Source: Plantago major | Lineage: Eukaryota; Streptophyta; Magnoliopsida; Lamiales; Plantaginaceae | Assembly (NCBI GenBank): GCA_026545765.1 | Contig: JAIFAC010000156.1 | Span: forward strand, 95,569-159,568 | DNA length: 64,000 bases | Direction of reading: 5' to 3' | Shown: positions 11,536 through 22,530 of the stretch, in pieces | Layout of the letters: each line of letters opens with the position of its first letter | How positions within the stretch are numbered: position 1 is the first letter of the stretch | Notes under the pieces: model-generated | Told to the model about the DNA's origin: nothing | Databases searched by the model: none | What the model saw: the letters and a program-made list of their open reading frames with translations, nothing else | Made by a program: the position numbers and the translations under genes

Positions 11536-12120
11536 CTGATTCAATATGCAATTGAGTGTGAGCTAGATTTCGCATAAATCCAATGCAATCACACTACAAC
11601 AAAGGCTATGAAAATATTAAGGTATGTAAAAGGTACAGAGATGTAGGTCCGTGGTATCCTAAAGAAAGTGGATTGAGTTTATGTTACTCGATGTCGATTA
11701 TGCCGGATCACCGCTGATAGGAAAAGCACCTCAGAACTTGCTGGGTACTAGACTTATCTCATGGTTTAGCAAGAAGCAAAACTCAATTGCAACTTCTACC
11801 ACAGAGGCTGAATATGTTGCTGCTGGTTGTTGTGCAACACAAATTCTGTGGATTCAACAACAACTCAAAGACTATGGACTCAATGAAGAGAAAACTCCCA
11901 TTTTCTGTGACAACACAAGTGCTATTGTGATTACGCAGAATCCTAAGTTTCATGCCAGAACTAAGCACATTGATGTTAGACACCACTTCATTAGAGACCA
12001 TGTTGAAAAAGGCAATATAGAGATACTCAAGATTGGCACTGAAGACCAACTTGCAGATATCTTCACCAAGCCGCTACAAGAAAGTAGATTCTTGGTCTTA
12101 AGACATAATCTTGGACTATT
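11536..12120 (+). pseudogene. Ty1/copia RNase H (unit B)
   Basis: After a broken patch (11,536-11,690), one frame from 11,681 to 12,265 carries almost the whole domain: SWFSKKQNSIATSTTEAEYV, AAGCCATQILWIQQQLKDYG, IFCDNTSAI, HARTKHIDVRHHFIRDHV, DQLADIFTKPLQESRF. The D of DNTSAI and the histidine-rich HIDVRHHF segment are intact. It continues in frame into the repetitive tail. Confidence 0.92.
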
Positions 12121-12265
12121 GGAACTACCTTCGAACCAAAGTTCGATATCCGGAACGGTATCCAGAGAAGAGGTATCTGGAACGGGCATCCAGAAAAGAG
12201 AAAAGAGAAAATCTGGAACGGGTATCCAGAAATCAAAAAGGCTAAAGGGCAAAAAGAAAGCTTAA
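12121..12265 (+). repeat. Repetitive C-terminal tail of pol (unit B)
   Basis: In frame with RNase H and ending at the stop at 12,263. It encodes repeated (V/K)SGTGIQK-type motifs from repeats such as tctggaacgggcatccag. It is lysine-rich at the end. Confidence 0.7.
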
Positions 12266-12923
12266 GATCTCTGAGACAGGAACTCAGATATCTGGATCAC
12301 TCTGTAAACAGAGAACACTAAGGAGAATAGTACAACTATCCGCAATAACTACTCTCTGAAATGCGATTATTTCTATCTTTGTGAAAAACTTGGACAAATT
12401 CTATGTATAAGGCGATTCAGATGCACATGGTTCTCGTCATACAAAACGTGATTCAGATAGCTAATAGCCAAAATTCATTGAATGGGCACAATTACATTTG
12501 TTGATTGTGATCATTGCTGAAGAAGCAATGGTGACCCTTGATGAAAATGAACGTTTGATCTGTACGGTGGAAATTAAGTCACAGTAAATAGTGCACTGTA
12601 AAAATTCCGACGAAGTCCACTTTGCATTTAATGCAGAACTAGCTTTTGCTCACGCCTTGTAAATCATGGACACGCATACACAAAATCAATTTGTATGTAT
12701 ATGTCTGTTGAGATTCTATTGCTATATATATAGGATTTTGGCAAAGGAAATCACTTTTGCCTAATCCGAAAATTCATCTTGCACAAAAATAGCAAATTCC
12801 TCTCTTGATTCTCTGCAAATCCTCTACAATCTCTGCAAATCAAGATTAAGTTTTTATGAAAAGAATCACTGAATCAAATCTCTTTCAAACACCAACTTCA
12901 AATCCCTTACATTATATAAAGAG
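12266..12923 (+). promoter_or_regulatory. Spacer between pol and 3' ORF with candidate TATA box (unit B)
   Basis: Non-coding and conserved with unit A. A good TATA box, tatatatatagg, is at 12,723-12,733, about 190 bases before the ATG at 12,924. A short palindromic-looking patch gatctctgagacaggaactc is near 12,266. This may be an internal promoter for the 3' ORF. No splice acceptor that would favour expression by splicing instead was identified. Confidence 0.4.
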
Positions 12924-14813
12924 ATGGCCCCCAAGAACTCTTCTACACAGAAATCTCAATCCTCCACTGGTACTGCTGAAAAGCAAGCACCTGAGTTGGT
13001 TATTGTAAACAACCGACTAGTAGGAGACTTTAATCCGTCTATTGACTTCAAATCATAGAATGATTTGGGTGGTGCCATGGTCGAGGAATACCTCACGCAA
13101 TAGAAAACCAAGCGACAAAGTCGATTCTCGACATGCTTGAAAAGGCACAAATCAAGGGTTTTCTATCCGCCGCCCAAGTGGAATTTCATCACTGATGTGT
13201 TGGAATTCTACAACAACCTGTGATAATTTCCTTTGTTTCAAGGCACGCAATAGTGTTCACAAAACCTCAGTCCAAGGAAAGGAAATCCTTCTGGACTTAA
13301 CAACTTTCTGTAAGTTGTTTGAGGTTCAAAATCTTGGAAACGATTTTGAAATAAACACCAAGGATGATGATCTCCTCTTGAAGTCGCTAACAATACAAAG
13401 GACGTGTGATCTTGAAAATCGATACACCCACCGAATTCAAGCTTGACATCCGAACCGTATATCCGATGGTTCATCGATGTATCGCTTGCATTCTTCACAG
13501 ATGCTTTGATGGTCTACAAGGAGGTGTCACAGATAAGCCAAGAACGATGGATGATGATGTTCTTGCCGAATCAAGACAAAAGGTCGGGAAAACCCTTTCA
13601 ACCGGGAAAGTACGTACGCCTTCATGAAATTTGTGAAGAAGATTCAAGGCTTCGAGCCTAAAATTGCCAAAGGACTAGCTGAGCCAAAGGCCACAGTAAA
13701 CTATGGTCTGAAGATATGCTACTTGCTGGAGAAGCTCGGCATTGAGCTCAGAGAGACGGCTGAAATAGCCAACAGTAACCTATTCTACAAATATGAGTAT
13801 ACAAACATGATTAAAAAGGTTACTGGGTCTCAGAAAGGTTCTAAGAAGTGAAAGTCTGAAAAGATATCTGAAGAAAAGGTTGTACTAAGAAGCCCGTAAC
13901 TTCAAGAAAGAAGTATGTCGGCAAAATGTAAGACACACCCATTGAGGTTGTCGATTCTCAGATATCTGCAGGCCTTGCCGATGAACTGATAAAGGCAGAT
14001 GAACTCATCAATGCTGCAAAAGAGTTCACAACTACTAAACAAGTAGACTCAGCAAGAGAAAGTGCGTTCAGAAATGTGAAGACTATTACAGAATGCCTTG
14101 CTGATGAACTTATTAATGCTGCCAAAACAGGTGAAAAGCACCAAGCCCCATCTGCAGAAATCGCAGGAGTAATGGACCAATCAGTTCCCAATGCTGATGA
14201 GAGCTCTGATGATGAAGAAGATAAACTAGTCATCTCTCAAGTCCTAGAAAGAACAAAGAGGGCTAAGGTTACTGTAACAGTAACTGGTGATAAGGTATCT
14301 GAAGAAGAACCTACACCACAGGTTGCGGAACCTATAGCAAAGGTTGTTGGTGCAAACACATCATCATGGAACGTTTCTTATGCACAACTTCAAGAAGCCC
14401 TGATGAGTGGTAATTTAGTACTGGCTGATGATGATGAGAATGCCACGTCTAAAAGTCTGGAAGAACGCTCCACTGATCAATCTTCTGCTTCCAGACAACC
14501 ACAACAACCACAAACTCAACAACCACAACAGCCACAAGTGGTTGATGAAATGGTTAATGAACTCCATTTCGAATTACCAGCATTTCAATACGCTGAAGAA
14601 AATCCTGCAATAGAGCAGGTTCCCCAACTCACTGAGAGGGATCAAACTGAGACATCTACTCAGAATAATCAACCAGGGGAGGCAACTGAGTTGCATACTC
14701 AGGAAAGGTGTGAAGTACCAGAAACTTCAAGCAAAGAAACTGCACCGGGACAAGAAGACCAAAGTATAGAAAGGTCACAAGTTCCAGAGACCAATCAGCC
14801 TTAAACTGCTCAG

Positions 14814-14894
14814 GTAGCTGACTGGTTTAACTCTTATCTTGTGAAAACTTTTATGCTTATACATCTTGTTACTCATAAAATTTCTTTGTTACAG
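14814..14894 (+). other. Intron 0 of 3' ORF (unit B)
   Basis: gtagctgactgg...tttgttacag, 81 bases, GT-AG, pyrimidine-rich 3' end. Also present in unit A. The next exon starts GCTGAG (A-E), phase 0. Confidence 0.7.
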
Positions 14895-15002
14895 GCTGAG
14901 TTAGAAACACAGAAACAAGAGGAAGCTGAAAAGCTTACCTCAGAAATTGAGAAGGAGGTTCCCTCAACCTCGCCTCTTAAGATATCTGAGCCTGTGCCAC
15001 AG

Positions 15003-15082
15003 GTGATAATTGATTCTTAAGATAACACTTCTTCAGTTATATGTTTATGTGCTTAATCATTTAAGATAAATGTTTCTAACAG
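15003..15082 (+). other. Intron 1 of 3' ORF (unit B only)
   Basis: gtgataattg...gtttctaacag, 80 bases. Unit A has ccacag directly joined to gctccaactg at 5,265/5,266, an exact absence. Phase 0 (V-P-Q | A-P-T). Confidence 0.85.
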
Positions 15083-15184
15083 GCTCCAACTGAGAAAGAA
15101 GAAGAGAAGGCAAAAATGCCAGTAAAGAACCCAGAGACCGACAAGGTTTCTGAAGAACACATCACTAAGCCTTCTAACATGAAG

Positions 15185-15270
15185 GTATATGAAAAATCAA
15201 AGTGATAAGTATTCTTCATCTTGGGTTATCTCAAACTTCTTCTAAAATATTCAATACTTTCTACTTACAG
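15185..15270 (+). other. Intron 2 of 3' ORF (unit B only)
   Basis: gtatatgaaa...tctacttacag, 86 bases. Unit A reads ttgaag joined to gctcaatccg at 5,367/5,368. Phase 0 (L-K | A-Q-S). Confidence 0.85.
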
Positions 15271-15423
15271 GCTCATTCAGAAGTAGAAATGTAAGGGGAC
15301 AAAGTTGTGACTTCCCCTGCATCAATGGAAATTGATGAAGCCCCCAAGGCAACATCACTCGAAAGAACACCAGAAACTGAAAAAGTTTCTGAGAAAAATG
15401 ACTCTGAGCTTCCATTTGAGGAA

Positions 15424-15514
15424 GTAAGTGGAAAACTCAGAACTCATTAAAGAATATTTATGCACAGATTCTTTCAAACAATTTCCTAAGTATTGTATTA
15501 TTCTTAATTCTCAG
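15424..15514 (+). other. Intron 3 of 3' ORF (unit B only)
   Basis: gtaagtggaa...taattctcag, 91 bases, with a perfect consensus donor. Unit A has gaggttcaag at 5,515-5,524, where the spliced unit B would give gaggaagatcaag; the join differs by one codon. Confidence 0.8.
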
Positions 15515-15629
15515 GATCAAGAAAGAAAGGTTGATGAAGACCGCATTTCCAAGTCTCCACCTCATAACAAGATATCCGAGACACCCATCGTCTCAAAGGT
15601 TCAAGTATCCGAGCATGATGTTCATAATC

Positions 15630-15708
15630 GTGCAACCGTAAACTAAACTACACTTCTCCTCAGATATCTACAAAAGTTTTGAAGCTCACTCAAAACTCTT
15701 TCTTTCAG
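15630..15708 (+). other. Intron 4 of 3' ORF (unit B only)
   Basis: It ends ctctttctttcag before gctcaaacag. The donor side is disturbed (ataatcgtgcaacc). If the CGT there is a misread CAG, the donor would be a GC type (cag|gcaacc). Unit A joins actcag to gctcaaac at 5,634/5,635. About 79 bases; the start is uncertain by a few bases. Confidence 0.65.
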
Positions 15709-18460
15709 GCTCAAACAGGTGCAAAGCAGGTTCCCATTGATGAGAAAATGGACCTACTTCCCTTCTTCAAGGCTCAAACACTGCCGAAGCACATCCAATG
15801 CTTCAAGAAATGGCGGTTAAGGTGCTCGATCTCTCCGAAATATTGAGAATCACAGATCAACCAACCGACGAGCACGAGCTCTCGACTTGGAGACATATAT
15901 CCATGCAATGTTCCCTACAACAAAGATGCGCCATAATTCTATCGCATAAGGATTTCTCCAGAGAAGTGGCGATATTGATACAAGCCTTCAACAAAGTGAT
16001 GGTCGACAAGATTACAGATGGCATTCAAGCCGCTTCTGCATCGTAATTTATACCTTCAACAAGAAGAGGTTAATCGTAAGATCACTATCCCTAAGTGATC
16101 AATCTTGTATCTGAAGATGATGAGGAGGAAGAGATAAACGAAAACTACTTCGATGAACCTCCCACTGACCATCACCAAAAGGATGACGAAGACAAAAAGG
16201 ATGATGATGATGCCCCTACACCAGGGACCGGAGGAATTTCACAAAGACATCATGCCTCAATCAATAAAAGCAAACCGAGAGGAAAGCATGTAAATCTCCG
16301 CTCCATCTCCCCAAAAGTCAACTCATCAATCTTCCCAACAAAAAGATTCTATCAGACAAGTAGTCGAGCATTCTAAGGAAATCGCATGTAAAATGTCAAT
16401 ACAAAATCCAGAATCGCCAACTCGTAAAAACTGTTGGAGGAAGAACAACAGCTCCATCTTCAACTGGAAGACCAGATAGCTCGATCCAGAGACAAGATTG
16501 ATCAACTACAAGATCAATATCTTCAAGAGATGATTGCTTACTCTGAAGTTAAAGAGCTACAGGATGCTGTAAATGCTATCACCAAAGAACTCGATACTGA
16601 AGAAGTATCTGAAGTCAAGCATGATGCTAAGGCTGCATCATCTTCAAAAGAAGTACCATCCTCCTCGCAGAAAGGAAAGAAACCAATCTCTGAGATGGTT
16701 CGACTCGATAATCGATGAAAATGTCCAAGAGGATGAAGATCACCGGGTGATTACTCGATGATGAAGAAGACAAGACTTTCAATAACAACGCGATGAAAAT
16801 GTAGCGGTTTCTCACTTGAAAAGGAAGCTGATTGCCCCTGCAATTTTCAGCAAACTGCCAAATGTCCACTCCCATGAATACATGAAAAGATACCAAGTAC
16901 TGGCTCATATGAAGAAGGAGTCATTTCACGTAACAAGGAAGTAATTGCCTCGCCCCTCTCGAATGAAAAAGTTCACCGAGCTAATCACCAGAGAACAACT
17001 AGCATAGTCATTGCTCGTAAAGATCTGGAATGATAAGGACGATGCGCCTTTAGTCAAAAAGCTTTCCAAGAGGCAAGTTACACCGGAAAAGCAGATGCCA
17101 TCCTAGCCCATCAAGCGTAGCTCACTGATAAGGACAAAGGACTTATCAAACAAAATCAGGAGCTCAAAGCTGAACTTCAGAAGTTGGTCACTGCCTACAA
17201 CTATTGACAAGTGCACTTTGACTCTCTCTCAGATTCTTTTATGAGACTGAGTCAACCAACAATGACTAAGGGGGAAAGGTTGTAAAAATCTGGACCTCAA
17301 AGTTAGGGGGAATGGGAAGAAGGAGCAGAAAACAAGAATAACTGAGTCAAAGTGTGCAGAGAGGAAGAAGAAACTTGAAAACTTCCCAGCCACCACTCAG
17401 AATAAATGAACCCTCCTCAAGTCAAGCTGCTTCCCAGAAACCCACTGAAGGTACTACAATGGTAACAAGGGCAATGGCACAGAAACCTCCAAGGAGTACC
17501 AAGGCTCCAAGGAGAAGACAAGTTAAAGGGATTGATGAATCTTCTGAAGAAGAAGAAGAAGAAGGTCAAATCAAGTCCTGTGGCAATGAAGAAGGTCAGA
17601 AACTCTCACAAGATTTAATCTTGATGATGATGAGGAATCTGATGAAGATGAAGTTCCTCTTCACAGAAAAAGGAAAATTGAAAGCCTAACTGAGCCCATA
17701 GCTGCAAAGACACTAGCAGCTAAAACACCCTCTGGAAATACCAAGTCTATCCAGGGTGGTGGTTCTTCAAGCAACAACCCCAATGAGAATTCAAGACAGA
17801 GAAGAAACAGACTGAGAGCTTAGCAAAGACAAAGTCAACTTCCACTCAGGCCATAAGAAGCCAAAATTGCGTATGTGAAGCATGACAATGATTCCTCTGT
17901 CTACAGGTGCATCAATCAGAAAAATGGCTATTGGATTCTGGAACTTAAGCATCTACTAGTAAATTCAAGATTTCCAGAACCAATCCATAAACAACTTATG
18001 GCATGGAGAAAAGACAAGCCAACCTTGATCAACACCAATCACATTAAAGCATGGTTGGATTTTGAAGTTGTCAAGAGAACTGAAGCCATGAAGAAGGACC
18101 TCTCTGATGAATGTCCATATGGAAAGCCAGATGATGTGCACAAAATTCTGAATGTTACCGAACAGTACAAGAGAAAGATTTGTCAGGAACCCTATGAATC
18201 GCTCTATCTAATCAACATCAATACAGGGTGACATCGATATCCGAGGATTATCTATGAATATTTCAAGCTTTTATATCGTAATAGAGCATGCCCGAAGTGG
18301 GGAAAGTATCTGGGTCAAGCATTTTGTCAAGAAGAATCCTACCAAAACCTACAAAGAGGTCTCGTGGATTTGCCAGACACGTAGATGCTCGCCGTAACTT
18401 CTTTATGACTATTTTGATGACATCAAAAGGTTCGAGATAGGAAATTTGCAGATTGATCCA

Positions 18461-18833
18461 TTGAAATACTATTGAAGACTTGAAGAGTTGAAGACTAGTC
18501 TATTAGGATGCTTACTTGGAGCTTGGTTACTCCTGTTGTCCTAATTTACTATGTAATTTTTGCTGTATTTTTGCTGACTGAGCTTAACTATTTTATGTAT
18601 CAAGTTATCGTAATCCTTCTTGTAATTTATCCGATGAACTTACTCTCGATATTATTCTATAAAAGATAACTTGTCAAAGAAAGATCACACCTTGTGATTC
18701 GTTGATGTTTACTTTCGCACTTAATTAAATGAATTGAAAAATCATAAGAAATGATTAAGTGATGGATTGTTCACTCATCCAGATTTGTAATAGGTCAGAT
18801 AGTCATCGTTGACTGATCAAAAAGGGGGAAATT
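18461..18833 (+). other. 3' untranslated stretch and polypurine tract (unit B)
   Basis: Non-coding, conserved with unit A. It ends in gatcaaaaagggggaaattt, a strong polypurine tract at 18,818-18,833, immediately before the LTR. Confidence 0.75.
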
Positions 18834-19582
18834 TGATAGGAATTTATGTTAGATATTTTGTCAAGAATATCTGTTTAGTTTTGATCAGCAACATGATGAC
18901 CTATCTTAGTCTCAGAAAGGTGATTAGTACTCTTGGTTCACTTGAACATTGTAAAAGAGGAAACCCACTTAGTATGATAGTCTAGCTAATCTTGTATAGG
19001 ATGTTAGGTCTCAAAATGTAATTTTTATTTTATGAAGAGAAGACCAAGAAGAAGACGTCCAAGCAGAACAAGTTCAACGACATTGAAGATTTGAAGAACT
19101 GCACAAGATTAATAAAATGGTTTTACAGATACCTTGGCCAGATATCTTGAAGACACGAATAGTTTTGAACAAACTGTGTCACAAGAGATATCTGAGAATC
19201 AAAAGGGTCTATCTGGAAAACAAGGAAAGTGTCCACAGATATCTACACTCAGATACCTTGAGCTTTAACCACATTTCTGAAATAGAAATATATATTGCAA
19301 ACAAAGTTGTTTCAATTTAAGTGGTATCTGAAGTTGAAGATAAGAACGTGCGAAAAACTCAGAGAAAACTGGTTAAGTTAATTTTCTGATACAAAGCATA
19401 GTTCCGTTGGCACTACAGGACAAAAAGTATAGTACAATGCATTTAATGCACGGATAGAGATGTCTGAACCAAAAGCAACGGTAGCTTCTGAAGAAGAAGA
19501 CAAACTCACATAAAGATTATACAGATATCGATAGTTTGAATTTGAGCCTAACGGATACAATTCAACTAAGATTCAAATTCAT

Positions 19583-19591
19583 CTATAAATA
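19583..19591 (+). promoter_or_regulatory. LTR TATA box (unit B)
   Basis: ctataaata, in the same conserved patch and at the same relative place as in LTR A. Confidence 0.6.
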
Positions 19592-19968
19592 TCAACACTT
19601 AGACAAATTTGAGAACACACACGTAACTTATCAATACCTTATACACGAACATAGTTTCTCAAGTAAACTACTTATTCTCAAAGCTTTCTGTTGCGACCAA
19701 AGCTAGTGATCTTAAGTAGCACTAAAGTTCTAAGTGTCCTGATCCTAAACAAGTAAAGCTATCTGTGAAAGAGTCAATCGAAAGATCAAATATCCGAGAT
19801 TCATTCTCTCGAATGCTTATCATAAAACTTGGTCAAGAAAAGGAACAAGATACCATACATTGAAAAGTGTATTAAGTATACTTGATTCACGTAACTATCG
19901 ATTAATCAAAAGTTAATAAAAGAAGCTCACCGACAACTCAAACCAAAACCAACACCATAATCAAGCGT

Positions 19969-20120
19969 GAGTACAGAAGTACTTAGCTTGAGAAGCTAGG
20001 AATAACTCCAAGGTTATCGAGTATAGAAGTACTTAGCTTGGGAAGCTAGGAATAACTCAAAAGGTTTCTCGAGTATAGGAAGTACTGGCCGAGAAAGCCG
20101 GGAACAACTCGGGGAACATT
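19969..20120 (+). repeat. Three ~51-bp tandem repeats in LTR B
   Basis: Units begin gagta(c/t)agaagtactt at 19,969, 20,019 and 20,071. They are homologous to the four-unit array of LTR A. Confidence 0.8.
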
Positions 20121-20466
20121 TGGTCAGAACCATTTGTTTAGAAATCTTAGAATAGGATTATTGTAAGGTGACCTCAATCATCTATTCTAGTGAATTCTAG
20201 GTCTTTGGAAGACCGAAGTGGATTAGTTGGAGGATTACGCCACCTCCAGATACCACTATACTTGTGGTTATTTACATTTCAGATTTACATTTCAAAGAAC
20301 ACACACACTTTAACTGCTTCGCACTTATCTATCTTAAATCTTCCAAGGCTCGATCTAAGTATCGATATCTTCAGATATCTCGAAATTATGTTTATCGACA
20401 AAAGTTTTAAAAGACTATTCACCCCCCCCTCTAGTCTTTTACTTTGCCGTTATCTGGACCAACACA

Positions 20467-22508
20467 GGCGACTTAAATTTAAAAAAATCAAGGACTGATG
20501 CTGCTCCCCTTATTCAAGTCATTCATTTCAAAATTCAACCACGATTGCATTGTATGTTCAATGCATGGCCTCATTGGGCTCTTTTTATCTCAATCTTTAG
20601 TAGGTGTCTGTTTTATCGAAAGTCCACACTTTTGTGCGTGTCAGTTTGGTATACGTGCCATCAACCTCACGTACATGTAACTTTTCATCCATGTAGGTAT
20701 GTGGTAGTATTTGGAACACGCCTAACAGGACTAACAATGATCAATTATGACCACAAATCCACCCCGAGATTCAAATTCAGATAGCTTTGGGAAGCAACAA
20801 ACATACTCTTAGCAAATATGCATAACAACTCAAGTAAAAAGTCGCAAAGATAGAGAATCTCCTCCCCAAACCTGTTCCTTGGAATGGGTTTGGAGGAGAA
20901 AAAACCAAAGCAATAAGCATGTCGTTCGTCATCCCCAACGAAACTGAGTACACATAAGTATGAAAAGGCGCAAGTAATTCGTAAAAAACTTGCACAACCC
21001 AGGAATCACACAATACAATTGCCGGTACAATAGTTTTTCATCGGCTAAAGGCTTCTCACAGGATTTTTTGGACTAAAGAGCTACACAGACTTATTATTTA
21101 CAAGAGAAACGGGCTTATAGGATTTAAAATCCAAAGACACTACTTTAATCTAAATATCATACAAAACATGAGCAGCAAGCGAATTTATCATCCACAATAG
21201 ACGTTCGACTTGGGAAAATAACTCAGACTCACCACAAAAATTTTGAAAATAGGTAAAAAACGCAGGCCAAAAGACTATCTAAAAAGCTAAGACATAAACA
21301 TAAACTGAAAACAAAAGAAGCACATAATAGTGGCTAACATACCACCCCACGTAGACAACACAAAACACATGAAATCCCTCCCCAAACCTAAATTTTAGCT
21401 CGTCTCGAAGTTTCAAGTTTAAGCGAAGGAAAACAGAATGCGTATATCGCTAATAAAGGAAATATACCCCGGGTTGCATCCGGAAGAGCTTTTTATTATA
21501 GTCGCTGACTGACTTTTGGGAATCGCTATCCATTATCAAACGGACCAATCCTCAGATCTTTCCCAGATCCTCAAAGATTTTGTGAGCCATCCTTAGCTCC
21601 TCTCCTCAAGTTCTCTAGTATGTTCCTAATTCCCTGCAAACTAGAATTAAACAAATAATTAGAATCAAAAACTAAAAAAAATCCAAAGGAATAGGGACAA
21701 GTAAAAAGAAAATAAATGATCAAGACTCCTCGTAAATGTCCGTGCAAAGGCTCTCAAGGACTAAGATATCCCGAGTCCGATGGCAAGATCTCAGAATAAC
21801 CGTGGAAGGAAATGAAAGGGCATCTTCTAAAATCTCATCATTAGATACATCCTCCATGCATCCTTCACAACCGCAAGAATAGAAGTGGTCTAATTAGTGT
21901 CGTCAGAGAGACAAGTCAAGCTCTACAACTAACTCATCATCATAACACTTCTCGGGTGCTTCAGGTTCAGCAGAGACCTCTGGTGGAGAAACCGTGTAGC
22001 GAGATTCCACCCCCCCCCCCGGGTACCAGGGGAATACCTCGTTACAAAAGAAGTTGCTACCTCACCCAAGAGTCAATTGATCCTCAAAGCCATTTAAGCC
22101 AATTTCTAGCACCTCCAAGGCTCCATCAAACATCCTCATGCAAAGTTGCTCTTCCGAAGCAAAATCTCGTCTTCATTCTCGTGCTGGATCCTAAGCACAC
22201 CATCCTCGAATGCCTCTAAGAATTCTCGAACATCACCATATCCATCGAACTTGGTAAGAATAGAGTAGTAGGCAAGTGTTCACTAATAATTCTCGGCATC
22301 GACATCCAAATTATATACATGGTTTTTTAGGCATGACAAATGAACAATAGTAATCTGCAAAGGTCATAGCCATCTTTGAGCCCTTGCTGAATTACTAGTA
22401 TATATCTGCACATAGAAAAACAAAACCAAAGAGCAGATCCACAAAAATAAAAAGGAAGCAGAAAAACAAACAAAAAATCAAACTCTAAACGCTATAGTAG
22501 GAATTAAT
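20467..22508 (-). mobile_element. Non-coding internal part of a decayed Ty3/gypsy element
   Basis: No credible coding frame on either strand. I place it in the element whose primer-binding site is at 22,509-22,527, so on the - strand this would be leader plus lost gag. The phrase ctccccaaacct occurs twice (about 20,866 and 21,380). A small inverted repeat, ctcctccccaaacc / ggtttggaggag, lies at 20,859-20,897. A C-run is at 22,009-22,020. The A-rich stretch at 22,400-22,500 (aaacaaacaaaaaatc) is usual next to such a PBS. The left boundary with the copia LTR is a sharp change at 20,467. Confidence 0.4.
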
Positions 22509-22527
22509 TTCCCGGCAACAGTGCCAA
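22509..22527 (-). other. Primer-binding site, tRNA-Asp type
   Basis: On the - strand this reads TTTGGCACTGTTGCCGGGAA. That is close to TGGCGCCGTTGCCGGGGA, the complement of the tRNA-Asp 3' end used by many plant gypsy elements. It sits three bases from the LTR end. Confidence 0.7.
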
Positions 22528-22530
22528 ATT

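Larger units (their letters stand above)
12924..18460 (+). pseudogene. Long extra 3' ORF of Sirevirus-like element, intron-containing (unit B copy)
   Basis: The fuller copy of the extra gene. ATG 12,924 begins MAPKNSSTQKSQSST. Conserved N-terminal parts follow to about 13,850 (FFTDALMVYKEV, KFVKKIQGFEPKIAKGLAEP, GLKICYLLEKLGIELRE). The segment 14,076-14,804 is one open frame: an acidic, D/E/S-rich region, a Q-P repeat (14,500-14,540), then ETSTQ and VPETS motifs. Five short introns then separate phase-0 exons (14,814-15,708). After these come a coiled-coil-like part (16,434-16,718; QQLHLQLEDQIA, IDQLQDQYLQEM) and a basic/acidic part (17,354-17,689). The C-terminal domain at 17,875-18,231 has HDNDSSVYRC, GYWILELKHLLV and YESLYLI. 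I do not recognise the family. No signal peptide or membrane span is visible. A retroelement-encoded accessory protein is likely; its job is unknown. Confidence 0.65.
18834..20466 (+). mobile_element. LTR of Sirevirus-like copia element (unit B 3' LTR)
   Basis: 1.63 kb, starting TGATAGGAATTTATG and ending ATCTGGACCAACACA. It matches LTR A over its length, with scattered differences concentrated at CAG/CTG sites. A TATA box (ctataaata) lies at 19,583-19,591. The C-run of the copia type is at about 20,423. The flank from 20,467 (ggcgacttaaat) is unrelated DNA, so this is the right edge of the copia block. No target duplication can be tested because the left edge is outside the window. Confidence 0.85.
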
